From the NCBI GenBank assembly GCA_029945375.1, contig CM057067.1, positions 1,178,001 through 1,242,000 on the forward strand: 64,000 nucleotides of DNA. Reading direction: 5' to 3'. The position numbers were made by a program, and so were the translations under genes. Below are positions 11,895 through 23,352 of this stretch, piece after piece. A model generated the notes under the pieces. That model did not search any database and was not told the DNA's origin. It worked only from the letters and a program-made list of their open reading frames with translations. The first letter of the stretch is position 1. Every line of letters starts with the position of its first letter. This DNA comes from Agaricus subrufescens (lineage: Eukaryota; Basidiomycota; Agaricomycetes; Agaricales; Agaricaceae).

Positions 11895-13254
11895 ATGTTC
11901 GTCCGCGCGTCATCTTCTAGGCTCAATAGTCACCGGTCGCTACCCCCGCATCTTGTCTGGAAAAGGCGTACATGGTCCTCGATAACGCCTACTCAAACAG
12001 CGATAACCATCCATTCTCTGAACAATGCGACATTTCCATACATTTGGCTTCGCGACTCTTGTCAGTCACCACTAAGCATACACCCATCTACAAAGCAGAA
12101 GTTGCATAAAACGTCGGATATCTCCGACGATATCAGGCCTGTATCACTGGACCAGAGAGGAATTCGAGTTAATGAAAGTGGAGAGCTAGAGATCGATTGG
12201 ATTGATGGACATCAATCAGTCTTCTCCCGTTCGTTTCTCGAGATTCACTCCGATGGGAAGAAACTACACCGATTTCATCGCGATATAACTCGAGCTATTT
12301 GGGACACAAAAACTATCCAACAAAGCGATCTGTTCATCCCATACGACTCAATCCGTACTCCGAGTGGTCTATTGCTCGCAATAAATCAACTTGTAAGGTA
12401 CGGGTTATTACTCGTGACAGGAGTGCCAAACCGGGAGACAGGGGATGAAAAGTGTGAATTGAGGAAGCTTGGGGAAACTTTTGGGGAATTGAGGTCAACG
12501 TTCTATGGAACGGTTTGGGACGTAGTGAATAAGAAGGACAGCAAGAATATCGCATACACGAATCTAGATCTGGGATTTCACATGGATCTACTGTAAGTGA
12601 TCTGATGACCCTGAACGTTTTCCGACAAACGTCATGATATCCGTATTTCATAGATATTTCCAAAATCCGCCACGATACCAAATCCTCCATTGCTTAAGAA
12701 ATAGAGTGGAAGGTGGCACATCTGTTTTCGTCGATGCCATAGCTGCAGCCGAAACTCTACGCCAAACTCATCCAGAATATTTTGATATCCTTACGAATTC
12801 ACCAGTCGCTTTTCATTATATCAACGATGGCCATCATTTACATTATGAACACCCCACTATAGAACTCGCGTCGCTTCCTTCACCTTCCGGCGACTCTGCG
12901 CTCAACGACTCCCAAAGACAAATAAACCATATAAACTATTCACCACCTTTCCAAGCTCCACTCCCGCTATATACTCCGCGCACTTTTTTTCCTGCTCTCA
13001 AGCAATTCACAAAAATTCTCAATAGCGCGGAGAGGACTTATAAGTATACATTAAAAGAAGGTGACGCAGTACTCTTTGATAATCGACGAGTTTTGCATGC
13101 TCGAACAGCATTTCACGATAGAGGCAGTCGTGACGGGACTAGCGATGTTAAAGAGGGAGAACCAAATAGATGGCTGAAAGGATGTTATTTAGAGGCAGAT
13201 GCAATCATGGACCGCAGGAGAGTGTTGGAAAGAAATAAAGACTTGTTGGCGTAA
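11895..13254 (+). CDS. Gamma-butyrobetaine dioxygenase-like Fe(II)/2-oxoglutarate enzyme
   Basis: A two-exon gene (intron about 12593-12653) of the TauD/gamma-butyrobetaine hydroxylase family, which hydroxylates butyrobetaine or trimethyllysine during carnitine synthesis. The N-terminal DUF971-like region has the typical WLRDSCQSP. The catalytic part shows AYTNLDLGFHMDLLYFQNPP, where His and Asp of HMD bind iron, then LHCLRN and GGTSVFVDA, and near the end DNRRVLHART with the third iron ligand and a 2-oxoglutarate-binding Arg. The first 30 residues are rich in Arg and Ser and lack acids, which fits a mitochondrial presequence. It converges on the MaoC gene with an 82-base gap. Trimethyllysine dioxygenase is the main alternative. 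Confidence 0.85.
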
Positions 13255-13336
13255 TAATTTCATCGGACTACCGACGAAGTTTATCATTGTCCATATATAC
13301 ACGGATGATGTACCTTGTACTTCTTCTAACGGAAAC

Positions 13337-14668
13337 CTACATTTTGGCCTGAGATGGTTTCCTAACATACGCAATTCCACCTCCGATACAGACCTTGGAC
13401 AATGTCAGCCCCCGAATAAAAATGGAATTCTCAGTACTCACCTTCCCGCTAGTCAAGTTTTTGGTTATGAATGCTACCTCGGTGGTCCCTTCCGGACCAG
13501 AACCGACTTCCCAAGCCTGAGTCTCAAGCTTATCGCCCGGTTTAACAGGACTAGTAAATCTCACACCAAAGAATTTCAAGCTCTTTAGATCATTCGCTCC
13601 AACAGATTTAATAATCGCTCTCGCAGCAAAACCGAAAGTTGACAACCCATGGAGAATGATACCTCCGAATCCAAGGCGTTCTCCGATTGCGGGATCGATA
13701 TGTAGAGGGTTGTAATCTCCACTCAAACGGAAGACGAGGGCTTGTTCGGGGGATGTGGTATCGGATACTGTGTAGTCAGGAGAACGTTTAGGAGTAGGTT
13801 TTGCGTTGGGTGGGCTAGCTATGGATTGATTGAAACTTTTTCCAGTGGCCTTGGCGCCAATGTGGAATGACGAACTCTATCGGAGGGGACATTAGAAAAC
13901 GAAAGTGGTTGAGGGGAGAAGCATACGTAGAGTTTCGTGTAGACTTCACCGCTGGGGCTGACTAGCGTGTTCTCAACAGTGGTCACAATCCCAGACTCTT
14001 TTATAGGAAGAAACGTTAGCCAGAGTCAGCCTTCGTGTCTAACATGCAGAGATCTACTTACTGTTCTCGCTGACCCCTGTGTATCTGGATTTCCATAACC
14101 ATCCCGGTCCAGAAACCAAAGGTATGTCCTTCAAAATCTGAATAGATTGCGAACCATGAACCTATGAAAAAAACTCTTATCAATGATCACGTAGTTTCGA
14201 CTGACAATATGCAAACGGTAGTCACGTACCACACGATTCGGATCAAGACGAGGCATGCTAGGAACCGCTCTACCCTGAATCCGCTCAGAAAACAGGTTGA
14301 TCTCTTGACTATCACCCTTCAATGGTAAAACTACAGGGTACGTGGGCATAGGAGCAAAGTTTTTGTCTTTCGGTCGAGTAGAATTTAAGCGCTCGGCACT
14401 TCGTGGAAGACGAAGGGGTTCTCACCGAGTTCTTGAAAAGGGACTTCAGACAGTAATAGCTAGCAAAACCTAAAAGTACTCACCATAGGCCAAGTTGAGT
14501 TCATCTTTCTTTGCACCAATGCCAGCGGCATATAATAATAAGTCGCGGGTGGTCCAAGAAACCTAGAAAACAATGTTTAATTGCCGGGCAACTCAAAAGG
14601 GCGAATTGTAAGCATACAGGCCTGTCAGGGAGAGGATAACCAACTACTTGAGATAGGTCTGCTGACAT
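13337..14668 (-). CDS. Peroxisomal MaoC-type enoyl-CoA hydratase 2
   Basis: A multi-exon double-hotdog protein resembling the (R)-specific 2-enoyl-CoA hydratase of peroxisomal beta-oxidation. The start is at 14668 (MSADLSQVVG). The next exon reads VSWTTRDLLLYAAGIGAKKD, and the first hotdog includes FAPMPTYPVVLPLKGD. The second hotdog has the hydratase 2 signature: GDYNPLHIDPAIGERLGF then GGIILHG, with the catalytic Asp and His. The protein ends in AKM whether or not a possible last intron (GTCTGT..CTCAG, about 13349-13393) is removed; AKM is an SKL-like peroxisomal targeting signal. The neighbouring carnitine-type dioxygenase fits the same metabolic theme. Confidence 0.85.
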
Positions 14669-15671
14669 TGTGTGTATAGCTGAGTTGGATGGTTTGGTTT
14701 GAAGGAAAGGGGTGTATTCACAAGCAAGTAGGTCAGAACAAGTAGCTGATTCGGTAATACCGGCTTTGAGCGATCCGGTGGATAGGAGGAGTGCCGGTCA
14801 CCGGTCAATTCGTATTTTAACATGCTACATGCTCACAAGTGAAGGAATGGCACTGGATTATTACGAAACGAACTCACGTTAATAATACAAGACCGTCAAT
14901 AATCCTCGTGATAAGTTAAAGTTTTGTAGATCCTCATCCCGGACTAGGGTCACGTGTGGTGAACAATTGAAAGTCATCTTAAGCTAACTAATGTCAAACG
15001 GTGAATGTTGAACCTAGAATGTCCAGCGGCAATGAGGGTTATATTTGCTTGTTTCCTTCCGAGGTTCTGGTCATCATTATCTTGATTGAATCATCAGGTC
15101 AATTTAACTCATAATTCCGAGTTGTTACACTAAAACATACTGCGTTATACGTAGTAGTGAGTGTAGAAATGGGACGCGAAGAAGCTAGCCCCTGACTCCC
15201 GAGAGACTGGCGAATGTTTAACAGCGATTAACATGTTTCAAATGATCGATACTATATCTTGAACAAAATGACTGTCGAGAAACGATTTGAGTATTGTTGA
15301 ATTCACTTGAACTTGTGAAATGATTCGCTACGATCAGTGTATGTCCGTGTCCATTATTCAATAGTCTGGCGATTAATTACCTGAAGAACACATAAGCTAG
15401 ATTCAGATAGGTCGTATCATGAGGCTCGTTGAGCCACTGAGTAAACATCAGAATCCCAGTTCCAATTGGCGGATAAATTTATTATCAGCTGCATTATTGG
15501 CATACAATGATCTGACTGTCAGTAAAGATATCAGAAGTATTTTTACAAGACACACACGATCAGTCAGGTTGTCAGTTGCAAGAAGTGACAGCGGCCTCAT
15601 GATCAAGATTCGTATCTTCGTACCTGACACTGACGGGGCGCCACACATGCATTGCAATCCCCCCTTCTACC
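14669..15671. other. Divergent spacer MaoC/arrestin-like
   Basis: About 1 kb between the divergent starts of the MaoC gene and the arrestin-like gene. The open frame at 15419-15688 is not supported because it overlaps the arrestin start in another frame and has no recognisable content. Confidence 0.4.
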
Positions 15672-17220
15672 ATGACTTCAGCCACTGAACATTCGAATGC
15701 AGCGGCAGAATTGCCTAGATACGCTGATGTTGTTGGAGACTCAAGCCCATTTTTGTTTCATTCCGAGTCTCCTAACAGGTCGCAGTTCAAGACGGGTCTT
15801 CAGGACAGCAAGGGATATGCCTGGTTGACGCTTCAAGTCGGTAGTCGATTACCAACAGCAACACGTCCGCCTTTATTCTTTGAGGGCGATACGATTACTG
15901 GGGTTGTGCATTTGGATGCAGACAAGACCGACTCTGTGAAAGCGGTTTATGTTGAGGTGCGAACAGACGATTGCACAGACTCGACTAATTTTTATATTAA
16001 ATTTACTGAAAGGTTGTAGCCACGACAACCACAGTTGGACAAGAGCCTGAGATATTCCTGGCGTTGAAGGAAGTGTTGTGGTCGCACGAAAAGACTACCC
16101 ATGCTTCCCCAAAGCTGATCCGGGGTAAACATGATTGGCCATTTGAATTCACACTACCGGGGGAAGTTGAGGTTGTCGGCCCTCATAGGAAAAGAGGGCT
16201 GTATCGGCTTCCGCCCAGTTTCTCTGAACGAGCAAGTCCTGCATATCTCGACTATAGGATAATAGTGACTGTAAAACGAGGAGTGTTGAAGGCAGACCAA
16301 ATGTACGTTTGACAAATTCGAGATAATGATGAAGAGAGCACCTAAACCCCGTTCAGATTGTCTACAACTATTGTTTATCAGCCTATAACTATACCAGATT
16401 CTGCTCCTACGTCCCTTCGAAGGCTGGCGTATACCGAAGGGAGCTCTATTCCTGGACCGAAGCAAGACCCAGAGGGATGGAAAGTGTTAGAGAAGCGCAC
16501 CATAGAGGGGGTAATATTTGGCGAAAGAGATGCTAAAATACATGTTCAGGTTGGTAAACATCATGATAACTATAATTGCCTTTGATTTATCAATTTCGCA
16601 GTTGTCCCTCGCAAAACCAGTTCAATATGCCCTGGGTTCTCCGATCCCTCTGCATATGATGCTGGAGTCTGAAGATTCACAGGCACTGGACCTTCTCAGT
16701 AGTCCAACGGCAATGCGAGTTGAATTAATCAGGATTATAACAATGGGCAGCGAAGCCACGGCCGAAAACTCGGAAAGGAAGCCAAGCTCGAACCATGTTA
16801 CCACCGTCGCGAGTAGGGCTTACTTTTGGAACGTAAATGAAGCAGGGGAGGGCCAAAATTGTAGAATTTTGCAGGGAGAAGTTGATTTGGAGATGACATT
16901 GAAGCCGACATTTATTTTCCCTCGACTCTCAATCGAAGTGAGTGCTTTCACCTATTTTTAGAATGCCCATCAAACACTATCGTATTTCATAGTATTCAAT
17001 AAATTTGGAAGGATTTGAGGTTACCGGGTGGCATGCCAAACCACACAACCACGGAGTCAAGGGGCCATTATTGGAAGAGCGTGTCAAGATAACTTCAAGG
17101 CAGATAGCTGGTGTCTCAATGCAATCAGTTGCGCCACCGGGGTATCAGAGACCTGCAATCAATTATGGCAACGCTGTGAAATACTTGTTGAATGGCAAAG
17201 AACGCTTTTTGCCATTTTAG
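15672..17220 (+). CDS. Arrestin-like protein
   Basis: A multi-exon gene whose product shows an arrestin N-domain-like beta-sandwich pattern. It begins MTSATEHSNAAAELPRYADV and has FFEGDTITGVVHLDADKTDS, then GKHDWPFEFTLPG, YRLPPSF and YLDYRIIVTVKRG, which is the usual 'W.F.F.LP..LPPSF....Y.I...v.R' run. The later half (LGSPIPLHMMLES and the SINLEGFEVTGW exon) fits the C-domain. Introns near 15957-16019, 16303-16356, 16549-16602 and 16939-16993 restore the frame. Fungal relatives act as adaptors for ubiquitin ligases in endocytosis or in pH signalling; no PPxY motif was seen, so its partner is unknown. It converges with the transporter gene. Confidence 0.72.
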
Positions 17221-17722
17221 GAGCACCAAGTAACATAGTAGCTTTATCCCGGCTCAGAACGATTCAAGAAGCCTACGATATATTAGTATGTCCAATATAG
17301 GTTTGACCAATCTAGATAGTACGGATTGGATGGAGATGAGTCACGTCAGCATGTACAGATCAGTAATGTTCTAGTTAATCATCAATGCATAATGGCTGGC
17401 TGCTGACGGGCACTGGTTATCCAGTTGCTTGTGGTAGGAGGTATAAATAGCTAGAAGTGGCATATATGGCAACCCGTAGATTAGTAATCATCAAAATTCA
17501 TCCGGGTTTTGTTAGCTCATGGCCTACTTATGATCTTTGCATGAGTGGGCTTATGTCGCACCTGTCTCGAGGCTGCAATGTAGTTTGAAGAGGCCTACCA
17601 GTGACCCTGTACTTTAATGCGCTACAACGTATACCAATGACCCCCGTGATAAAATGTATAGATCTAAACGCCGGAACAATTAAGGAATGCGTGTCTAATA
17701 TATCATGTATGCAAACAGGCTG
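17221..17722. other. Convergent 3' spacer
   Basis: About 500 bases between the ends of the arrestin-like gene and the transporter gene. Nothing beyond likely 3' untranslated sequence was seen. Confidence 0.4.
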
Positions 17723-19101
17723 TTACTCCGGCTTTCGTTCCTTACCTTCGCCCGACTCTACTTCTTCCATTTGCACACGCTCGTATGGAACTTTGGGTGA
17801 ATGACTTTGGGATGGAAGAGATTCCTTATGTTTGATCCAGGTATACCAGATGGAGCCGAGGAGAATGATGGCAATCGATGAGGCGCGTCCGCTAAGGTGG
17901 ATAACGTTTAGGCACAAGAGGCATTGGTATCAAGTTAGGGACATACATTGTGATGATGTCTCCGAATATAGACATCCCCAACAGCGAAGCAGCGACTCCA
18001 CGTACGGCAGACGAAACCATGTGGGTGATGGGCGAGGTCACCTTGATCGAAAGAAGACTGGCAATGCTCATGAGAAAACCGAAGACACCCTACAAATAGT
18101 ATTTTGTTAGTAGCACGATGCAAGATATAACTTATAGACTCACAGTGATCATAGAGCCCCAAATGAAGGTCATCAATGGGCTCATGACGTTCTCGGGTTG
18201 TGAGAGCTCATCGAGATTGAAGAGAAGTTTGAATATCGCGGGAGTTTCACCGACCAATACGATGACAGGTATCAACACGATAGCGCTCAAAAGGTTGCTG
18301 TACCATGACAGCAAGAGAGCACTGCCATTTACAATACTGAGACTCTTCTTGATCACAACAGAGTGAACCGAGGCAATAGCCGAGCTGGCCACGCCAAAAG
18401 CGACACCAGTCAAGGATATAGGTGTGCCATCAAGGAAGACTCCAACGACGAAACCGACAGTTACAAATGAACACGCCAAGAGGATAAGAAGGGAGGGACG
18501 GGAGTGTAGCAAGATATAAGACGTTACGACAGTGAATGGTAGCAAGAGGCCACGCGCAACCTGATAGAAGGAGGCATCGACATATTTCAAAGTATAGTTG
18601 CTGAAGCTGTACAAGGATTGTTGGCGATGACAAATTGATGGTATGCGGTAAAACGTACCTTAGACTTGCTACGTTGAGAAGAACAAGGGGAACAAGACCT
18701 TTACACACAGCAAGATCAAAAGACAGGTGGTCCGGAAGGAGGCGGAGTAGGCTCGAGAGTAGGAAAAGAAGGACAGCTATCATCAGCTGCGTCCAAAGGA
18801 AGAAAAGTGGTGCTTCCGTGGCATTAAGCACCCATTTATTGCTACAGATAACGTTAGTGCAAGGTTTGGAATCTGCCGGTGGAGAGTACCTACACCATGA
18901 CCATCTGCGAGGAGAAAAAATTTTAGCCACTAGTAGATGTAAAACGCTGAGGAACGAACCGCTAGTGCTGCCACGAGATAGAATACGACGACGCCCGTCT
19001 ACCCATACCAGAATCAGTGAATAGAGCGCAATCAGGATATAAAAGCAAAGACATACCACCATGAACCTGGACGGCGGCTTTTGCGGGTTCTGTTGTGCCA
19101 T
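17723..19101 (-). CDS. Nucleotide-sugar transporter, GDP-fucose/triose-phosphate translocator family
   Basis: A multi-exon membrane protein of the drug/metabolite transporter superfamily (TPT domain), most like SLC35C1-type GDP-fucose transporters of the Golgi. It starts at 19101 with MAQQNPQKPPSRFMVVCLCF. Recognisable stretches are NKWVLNATEAPLFFLWTQL, KYVDASFYQVARGLLLPFTV, a long hydrophobic run ending FGVASSAIASVHSVVIKKSL, VTSPITHMVSSAVRGVAASL, and a final membrane helix before a charged cytosolic tail (EEVESGEGKERKPE). About ten hydrophobic segments are present, as usual for the family. The substrate is inferred from resemblance only; UDP- or GDP-sugars other than GDP-fucose remain possible. 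Confidence 0.8.
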
Positions 19102-19179
19102 GGGGGAGAGAGAGAGGTAGATCGTGGGAAAACACTGGACTCCGGCCAATAATAGATTGGCTGCTCCTGCGCGCCCGCC
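19102..19179. promoter_or_regulatory. Bidirectional promoter, transporter/MRE11
   Basis: Only 78 bases separate the two divergent start codons. Any promoter must be shared or overlap the genes. No TATA box was seen. Inference from spacing. Confidence 0.6.
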
Positions 19180-22022
19180 ATGTCCGACCACGAATCCTCT
19201 CCCCAGCCGACGCCCACTATCAAGCGCGCCTGTAGGTTTCCTTCCAAGTCTCATCTCTGTCTGACACACGCTTTCAGCGCCGGATGACACCATTCGTATC
19301 CTCCTCGCCACAGACAACCACATCGGCTATAATGAACGCGACCCCATTCGCGGACAGGACTCCATTAATACCTTTGAAGAAATCCTGCAACTCGCCGTGA
19401 AAAATGATGTCTGTATCTCTATACTGAATGCAACAGAATTCTGATTGTCTCCAGGTCGACTTTATCCTTCTCGCCGGGGATCTGTTTCACGAAAACAAGC
19501 CATCACGAGAATGCCTATATAGAGTCACGGCGTTGTTGAGAGAGTATACCATGGGGGATAAACCAGTGCAGGTGGAATTATTAAGTGATCCGAATGAGGG
19601 CAAGGCCGACAGTTTCTCGTGCGTGGACAGTCCCGTTGTCGACGCGTTATTGATGTATACCGGTGCCTAGATTCCCCGCCGTAAATTACGAAGACCCAAA
19701 CTTCAATGTTGGGATTCCCGTGTTCTCTATACACGGAAACCACGACGACCCTCAGGGTACAGGAGCCGATGGCGCTCTCTGTGCTCTCGATATCTTGTCT
19801 GTTTCAGGACTCCTCAATTACATGGGCAAGATAGATTTGCCCGTGTCAGACGCCACTGCTCAGAGCACGGGTATTGCTGTTCGCCCTGTTCTGTTACGCA
19901 AAGGCAACACACGTCTCGGTATGTATGGAATCGGCAACGTCAGGGACCAAAGGATGCATTTTGAGCTGCGAAGTAATCGTGTGAGGATGTATATGCCGAA
20001 GAACAAGGAGGACTGGTTCAATCTTTTATTACTACATCAGAACAGGTCAGTTCCTCGTATAGCTTGTGTTATTCCGTCGGTGTTGATCCATGTTGTAGAG
20101 TGAAGCACGGACCACAGGAGTTTGTTCCTGAAGGCATGTTTGATGACAGTATCGACCTTGTTGTATGGGGGCATGAACATGATTGTCGTATCGTACCTGA
20201 GTCTGTTGCTGGAAAAAATTACTATATCACGCAGCCTGGATCCTCTGTGGCAACATCCCTCGCTGATGGTGAGGCCATAGCAAAGTACGTTCCTTCCCTC
20301 ACCATCAACACCGCATATACTTACCTCGCCTAAAACAAACCAGACATGTAGCTCTCATCGAAATTCAACACAAAGAATTTCAACTTACACCTATACCTTT
20401 ACGTACCGTTCGACCATTCGTAATTGAAGAAATTCAGTTATTTTCTGCTTCCGAAGAAGAAGGGTTTGATATCACAGACAACGTTGAAATAGCCAAATTC
20501 CTCAAATCGCGCGTCAACGCACTGATTGAACGGGCCGAGGAACAATTTGCAGAACGTAATGAACAAGCAAAAGCTCAAGGTGAAGATGAAATAAAACCTA
20601 TGTTACCTCTTATTCGACTTAAAGTAAGCGTTCTCTCCTTTTGATAACTCGCCAATTCTATATCTATAATTTAAAGGTCGATGCTACGGGTGTAACAGAA
20701 ACATTCAACCCTATTCGATTCGGTCAAGAATTTCATGGACGCATAGCCAACCCTAGAGATGTCCTAACATTCCACCGCTCCAAAAAATCAGCAACAGGAA
20801 GTCGATCAGGGAAGGTCGCAATAGACCAACCGGAACTAAGCATAGATGACCCAGAATTGAGTGTCCAAGAAAAATTATCAAAAGTGAGGGTACAGACACT
20901 TGTGAAAGAGTATCTGGCTGCGCAAGAATTGCAGTTGTTGGGTGAGACTGGAATGTCGGACGCTATTCAGATGTTTGTGGAGAAGGATGATATACATGCT
21001 ATCGAGACGTAAGTTTTGTTCTCCTGTCCTTTTTGTGTTTGTTAATGGAGACGATTACGTTTCAGACACGTCGAGAAGTCTTTACGTGCATTGAGGAAGG
21101 GTGTGGCTAACAAAGAAGATTTGGACGAGGATGATCTCGAAGATCTGGTATGTCCCTCTCCGCATTTATACTGGCCAAACTCTCTCAATCGTTTTCCATG
21201 TGTAGTTAGCGAAAGCAAAGGAACAACACGAACAACAATATATAGAACATACCAAAGCCAAACAAACTAAGGGCAAGGTCAATCCATCATCCCTTTTGTT
21301 TGTGTGCACGCGGACTATTGACATCAAGAAATAACCTCTAGGCCAAAGCTCCGGCAGAACAATCCCCTGAATCTGATGACTCTATGCGTATGGACGTTGC
21401 CGCGGATAGAGACGGGTCTGATTTCGACGAAGACTCGGACGGACCTCCTCCGCCTAAGAAACGCGGTGCTGCTGCTTCTCGAACCGCTACCACTACTGGA
21501 GCTGGGCGTGGCAAGAAAGCTACGACGACGACCACGAAAAAGGCTCCTGCAAAGAAACCTGCGGCTGGGAGAGGGAGAGGAAAGAAAGCTGTTGAGGTAA
21601 ATCAATCAACTTGGAACTTATGGTTGTCAATTCTCATGGTATACAGAGTGACGACGATGACGATGATGTCATTGAAATACCAAACGATGATGAAGATGAC
21701 TATGAAGAGCCTGAAGAGGCGGTATCGAAAAAGGCAAAAAGCAGGGCTGCTGTACTAAGGTTCGTTTTTCCCTATTCAACAACTTCTTATATATATTTTT
21801 CCTGACTCCCTCGTCCAGCCAACCAGCTACGAAAAGGGCACCTGCGAGGAAGAAGGCTGTAGCGGAGAGTGGTTCGAGACAGAGTCAGTTGACTTTTCAA
21901 CCTGCTGCTAGGAGTTCGAGAGCGGCTGCGACGAAGGCTAGAGGAAGGATGGTGAGTTCTCTATTGTTCTTTCGAAAAGTGATTGCGGGTTGAATGTGTG
22001 ATAGGTTGAGGATAGTGATTGA
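19180..22022 (+). CDS. mre11: MRE11 double-strand-break repair nuclease
   Basis: The nuclease subunit of the MRE11-RAD50-NBS1 complex, which senses and trims DNA breaks in the nucleus. Exon 1 ([17 protein letters not shown]) joins across a short intron to [18 protein letters not shown]. The phosphoesterase motifs run in order: [29 protein letters not shown], and GHEHDC, with their metal-binding Asp, His and Asn residues. The capping region with [19 protein letters not shown] follows. The C-terminal tail is low-complexity and mixed basic/acidic: GRGKK repeats, a run of Asp (about 21650-21710), and QSQLTFQPA near the end, as in other fungal MRE11 proteins. The last codons are VEDSD and stop at 22020-22022. 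At least seven introns. Frame intact. Confidence 0.95.
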
Positions 22023-22290
22023 GTGAGTGCGAAGAGAAATGGTTCAGGGCTTTTGGTTAGTGGATGGTGATCGAGCTTCGGGCTAATCTATTGGGGAGGG
22101 TACTGGGAAGGTGTATAGATTTTTTTTTTGATATTAAATTCACCCTGTTGTACTGCATTTCACTGGTCATGCAAGAATTTTATTTAGTGGGTGAAGCCGA
22201 AATGTTAGATACTGATTGAAAAGAGCGATTGCCAGTGGTAAGTCGACGAGATGTATGACCATCGCCAGGAAGATAAGCAAAAGCATTCAC

Positions 22291-23311
22291 TCAGAGCCTG
22301 GATGTCCTAGAGTGGGATCAAATGGGTCAGGATCCGGCAGTATAACATGTTCGGAACTTACTGTACAACAATATGTATATGTCGACATCTTCTCCCATGC
22401 CCTAAATTGAGGTGAATTTTTTTCAATGGATCAAAAGGAACGAATTCTTCCGGGGTGAAGCTGGGCAAGTTTGCTTTATGAACTACAGCCTCTGTGAATC
22501 CAGTCTCATGACAATCCTTGTAGGTAGCCAGGGAGTTCAATAACTTTGAAGCCGAAGTATCAAGCTCCTTGATATTATAAGATATACAATCTTTCTGGAT
22601 GAGTAACCCAACTATGCACTTACCAGTCGATTAAGCCAGCCCAAAAAATCACCAAATCTCCACTCCAATTGAATATCACGGTCCAGAACATTAAAATCAA
22701 GTTGCTGCAATTTTGTATACAAATCGACGGCATTCTCTCCACGAACGCGAGAGCACGCTTTCCATAACACAGCTAGAGACAGAGATTTGATATTCTCAAC
22801 GCAGGTTTGTAAGTCTTCGGACGACGAGATCCAAATATCGTCTGATACAAGAGGTCGAAAAAAAGGACAAGTAAAAAAATTTGATTATTGGCACGAGGAG
22901 AGGAGGATACCTTGTTGGACTTCGTGCCCTGAATCCATCAACCAATTTAGTGCTGTGAGAGCAACATCATAGTATATCGCGGCCTTGTCGAGATGGTGTT
23001 CACCGGAACGCTCGGGTTCCAAGAAGAAGTCACGAAAAGGGGAAGGATAAAAGTCAATAGGCTCCTCAAAAATGTCCGATGCGGAGTCACGGCGAAATAT
23101 CCGAGACAACTGCTTCAGCGCACGGTGGAACGCAGTTTTTCCTATCCGGAGGAAATTTGCTTGCTTCCGAGCAGATTGATAACCACTCTGAGGCGGAAAG
23201 AGAATGGACATTCCTATGATCCGCATCGTGGTTGGCAGGATCTCAGGAGGAATAATGGCAAGCAAATGCCGGTAGAAAACATCAATGGTAAGATATAGAT
23301 ATTCGGATGCC
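22291..23311 (-). pseudogene. Half NLR copy A, lacking the NACHT core, fused behind NLR-B
   Basis: The C-terminal half of a NACHT gene with no P-loop part. It starts inside the winged-helix-like region (SEYLYLTIDVFYRHLLAIIP) and keeps the helical domain (LSLAVLWKACSRV, about 22640-22850) and the beta end (LNLGHGRRCRHIHIVV, about 22360-22420) with open frames and good splice sites. At its 5' edge an AG acceptor lies 45 bases after the last splice donor of NLR-B. Joining them keeps the frame (CA|G GCA TCC). A may therefore be the tail of a fused B-A gene and not a dead gene. The end at 22291 assumes a short terminal exon ending TSRL; it is uncertain. Confidence 0.7.
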
Positions 23312-23352
23312 CTAAGATGGGTCAGGATTTGGGTGTATTTCATGCTCAGAAC

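Noticed and set aside
18430..19323. 297-codon minus-strand frame as the transporter start
   Set aside because: It reads through introns of the transporter and across the MRE11 start; the conserved protein begins at 19101 and is spliced.
21324..21605. Arg/Ser-rich minus-strand frames
   Set aside because: They are antisense shadows of the low-complexity MRE11 tail.
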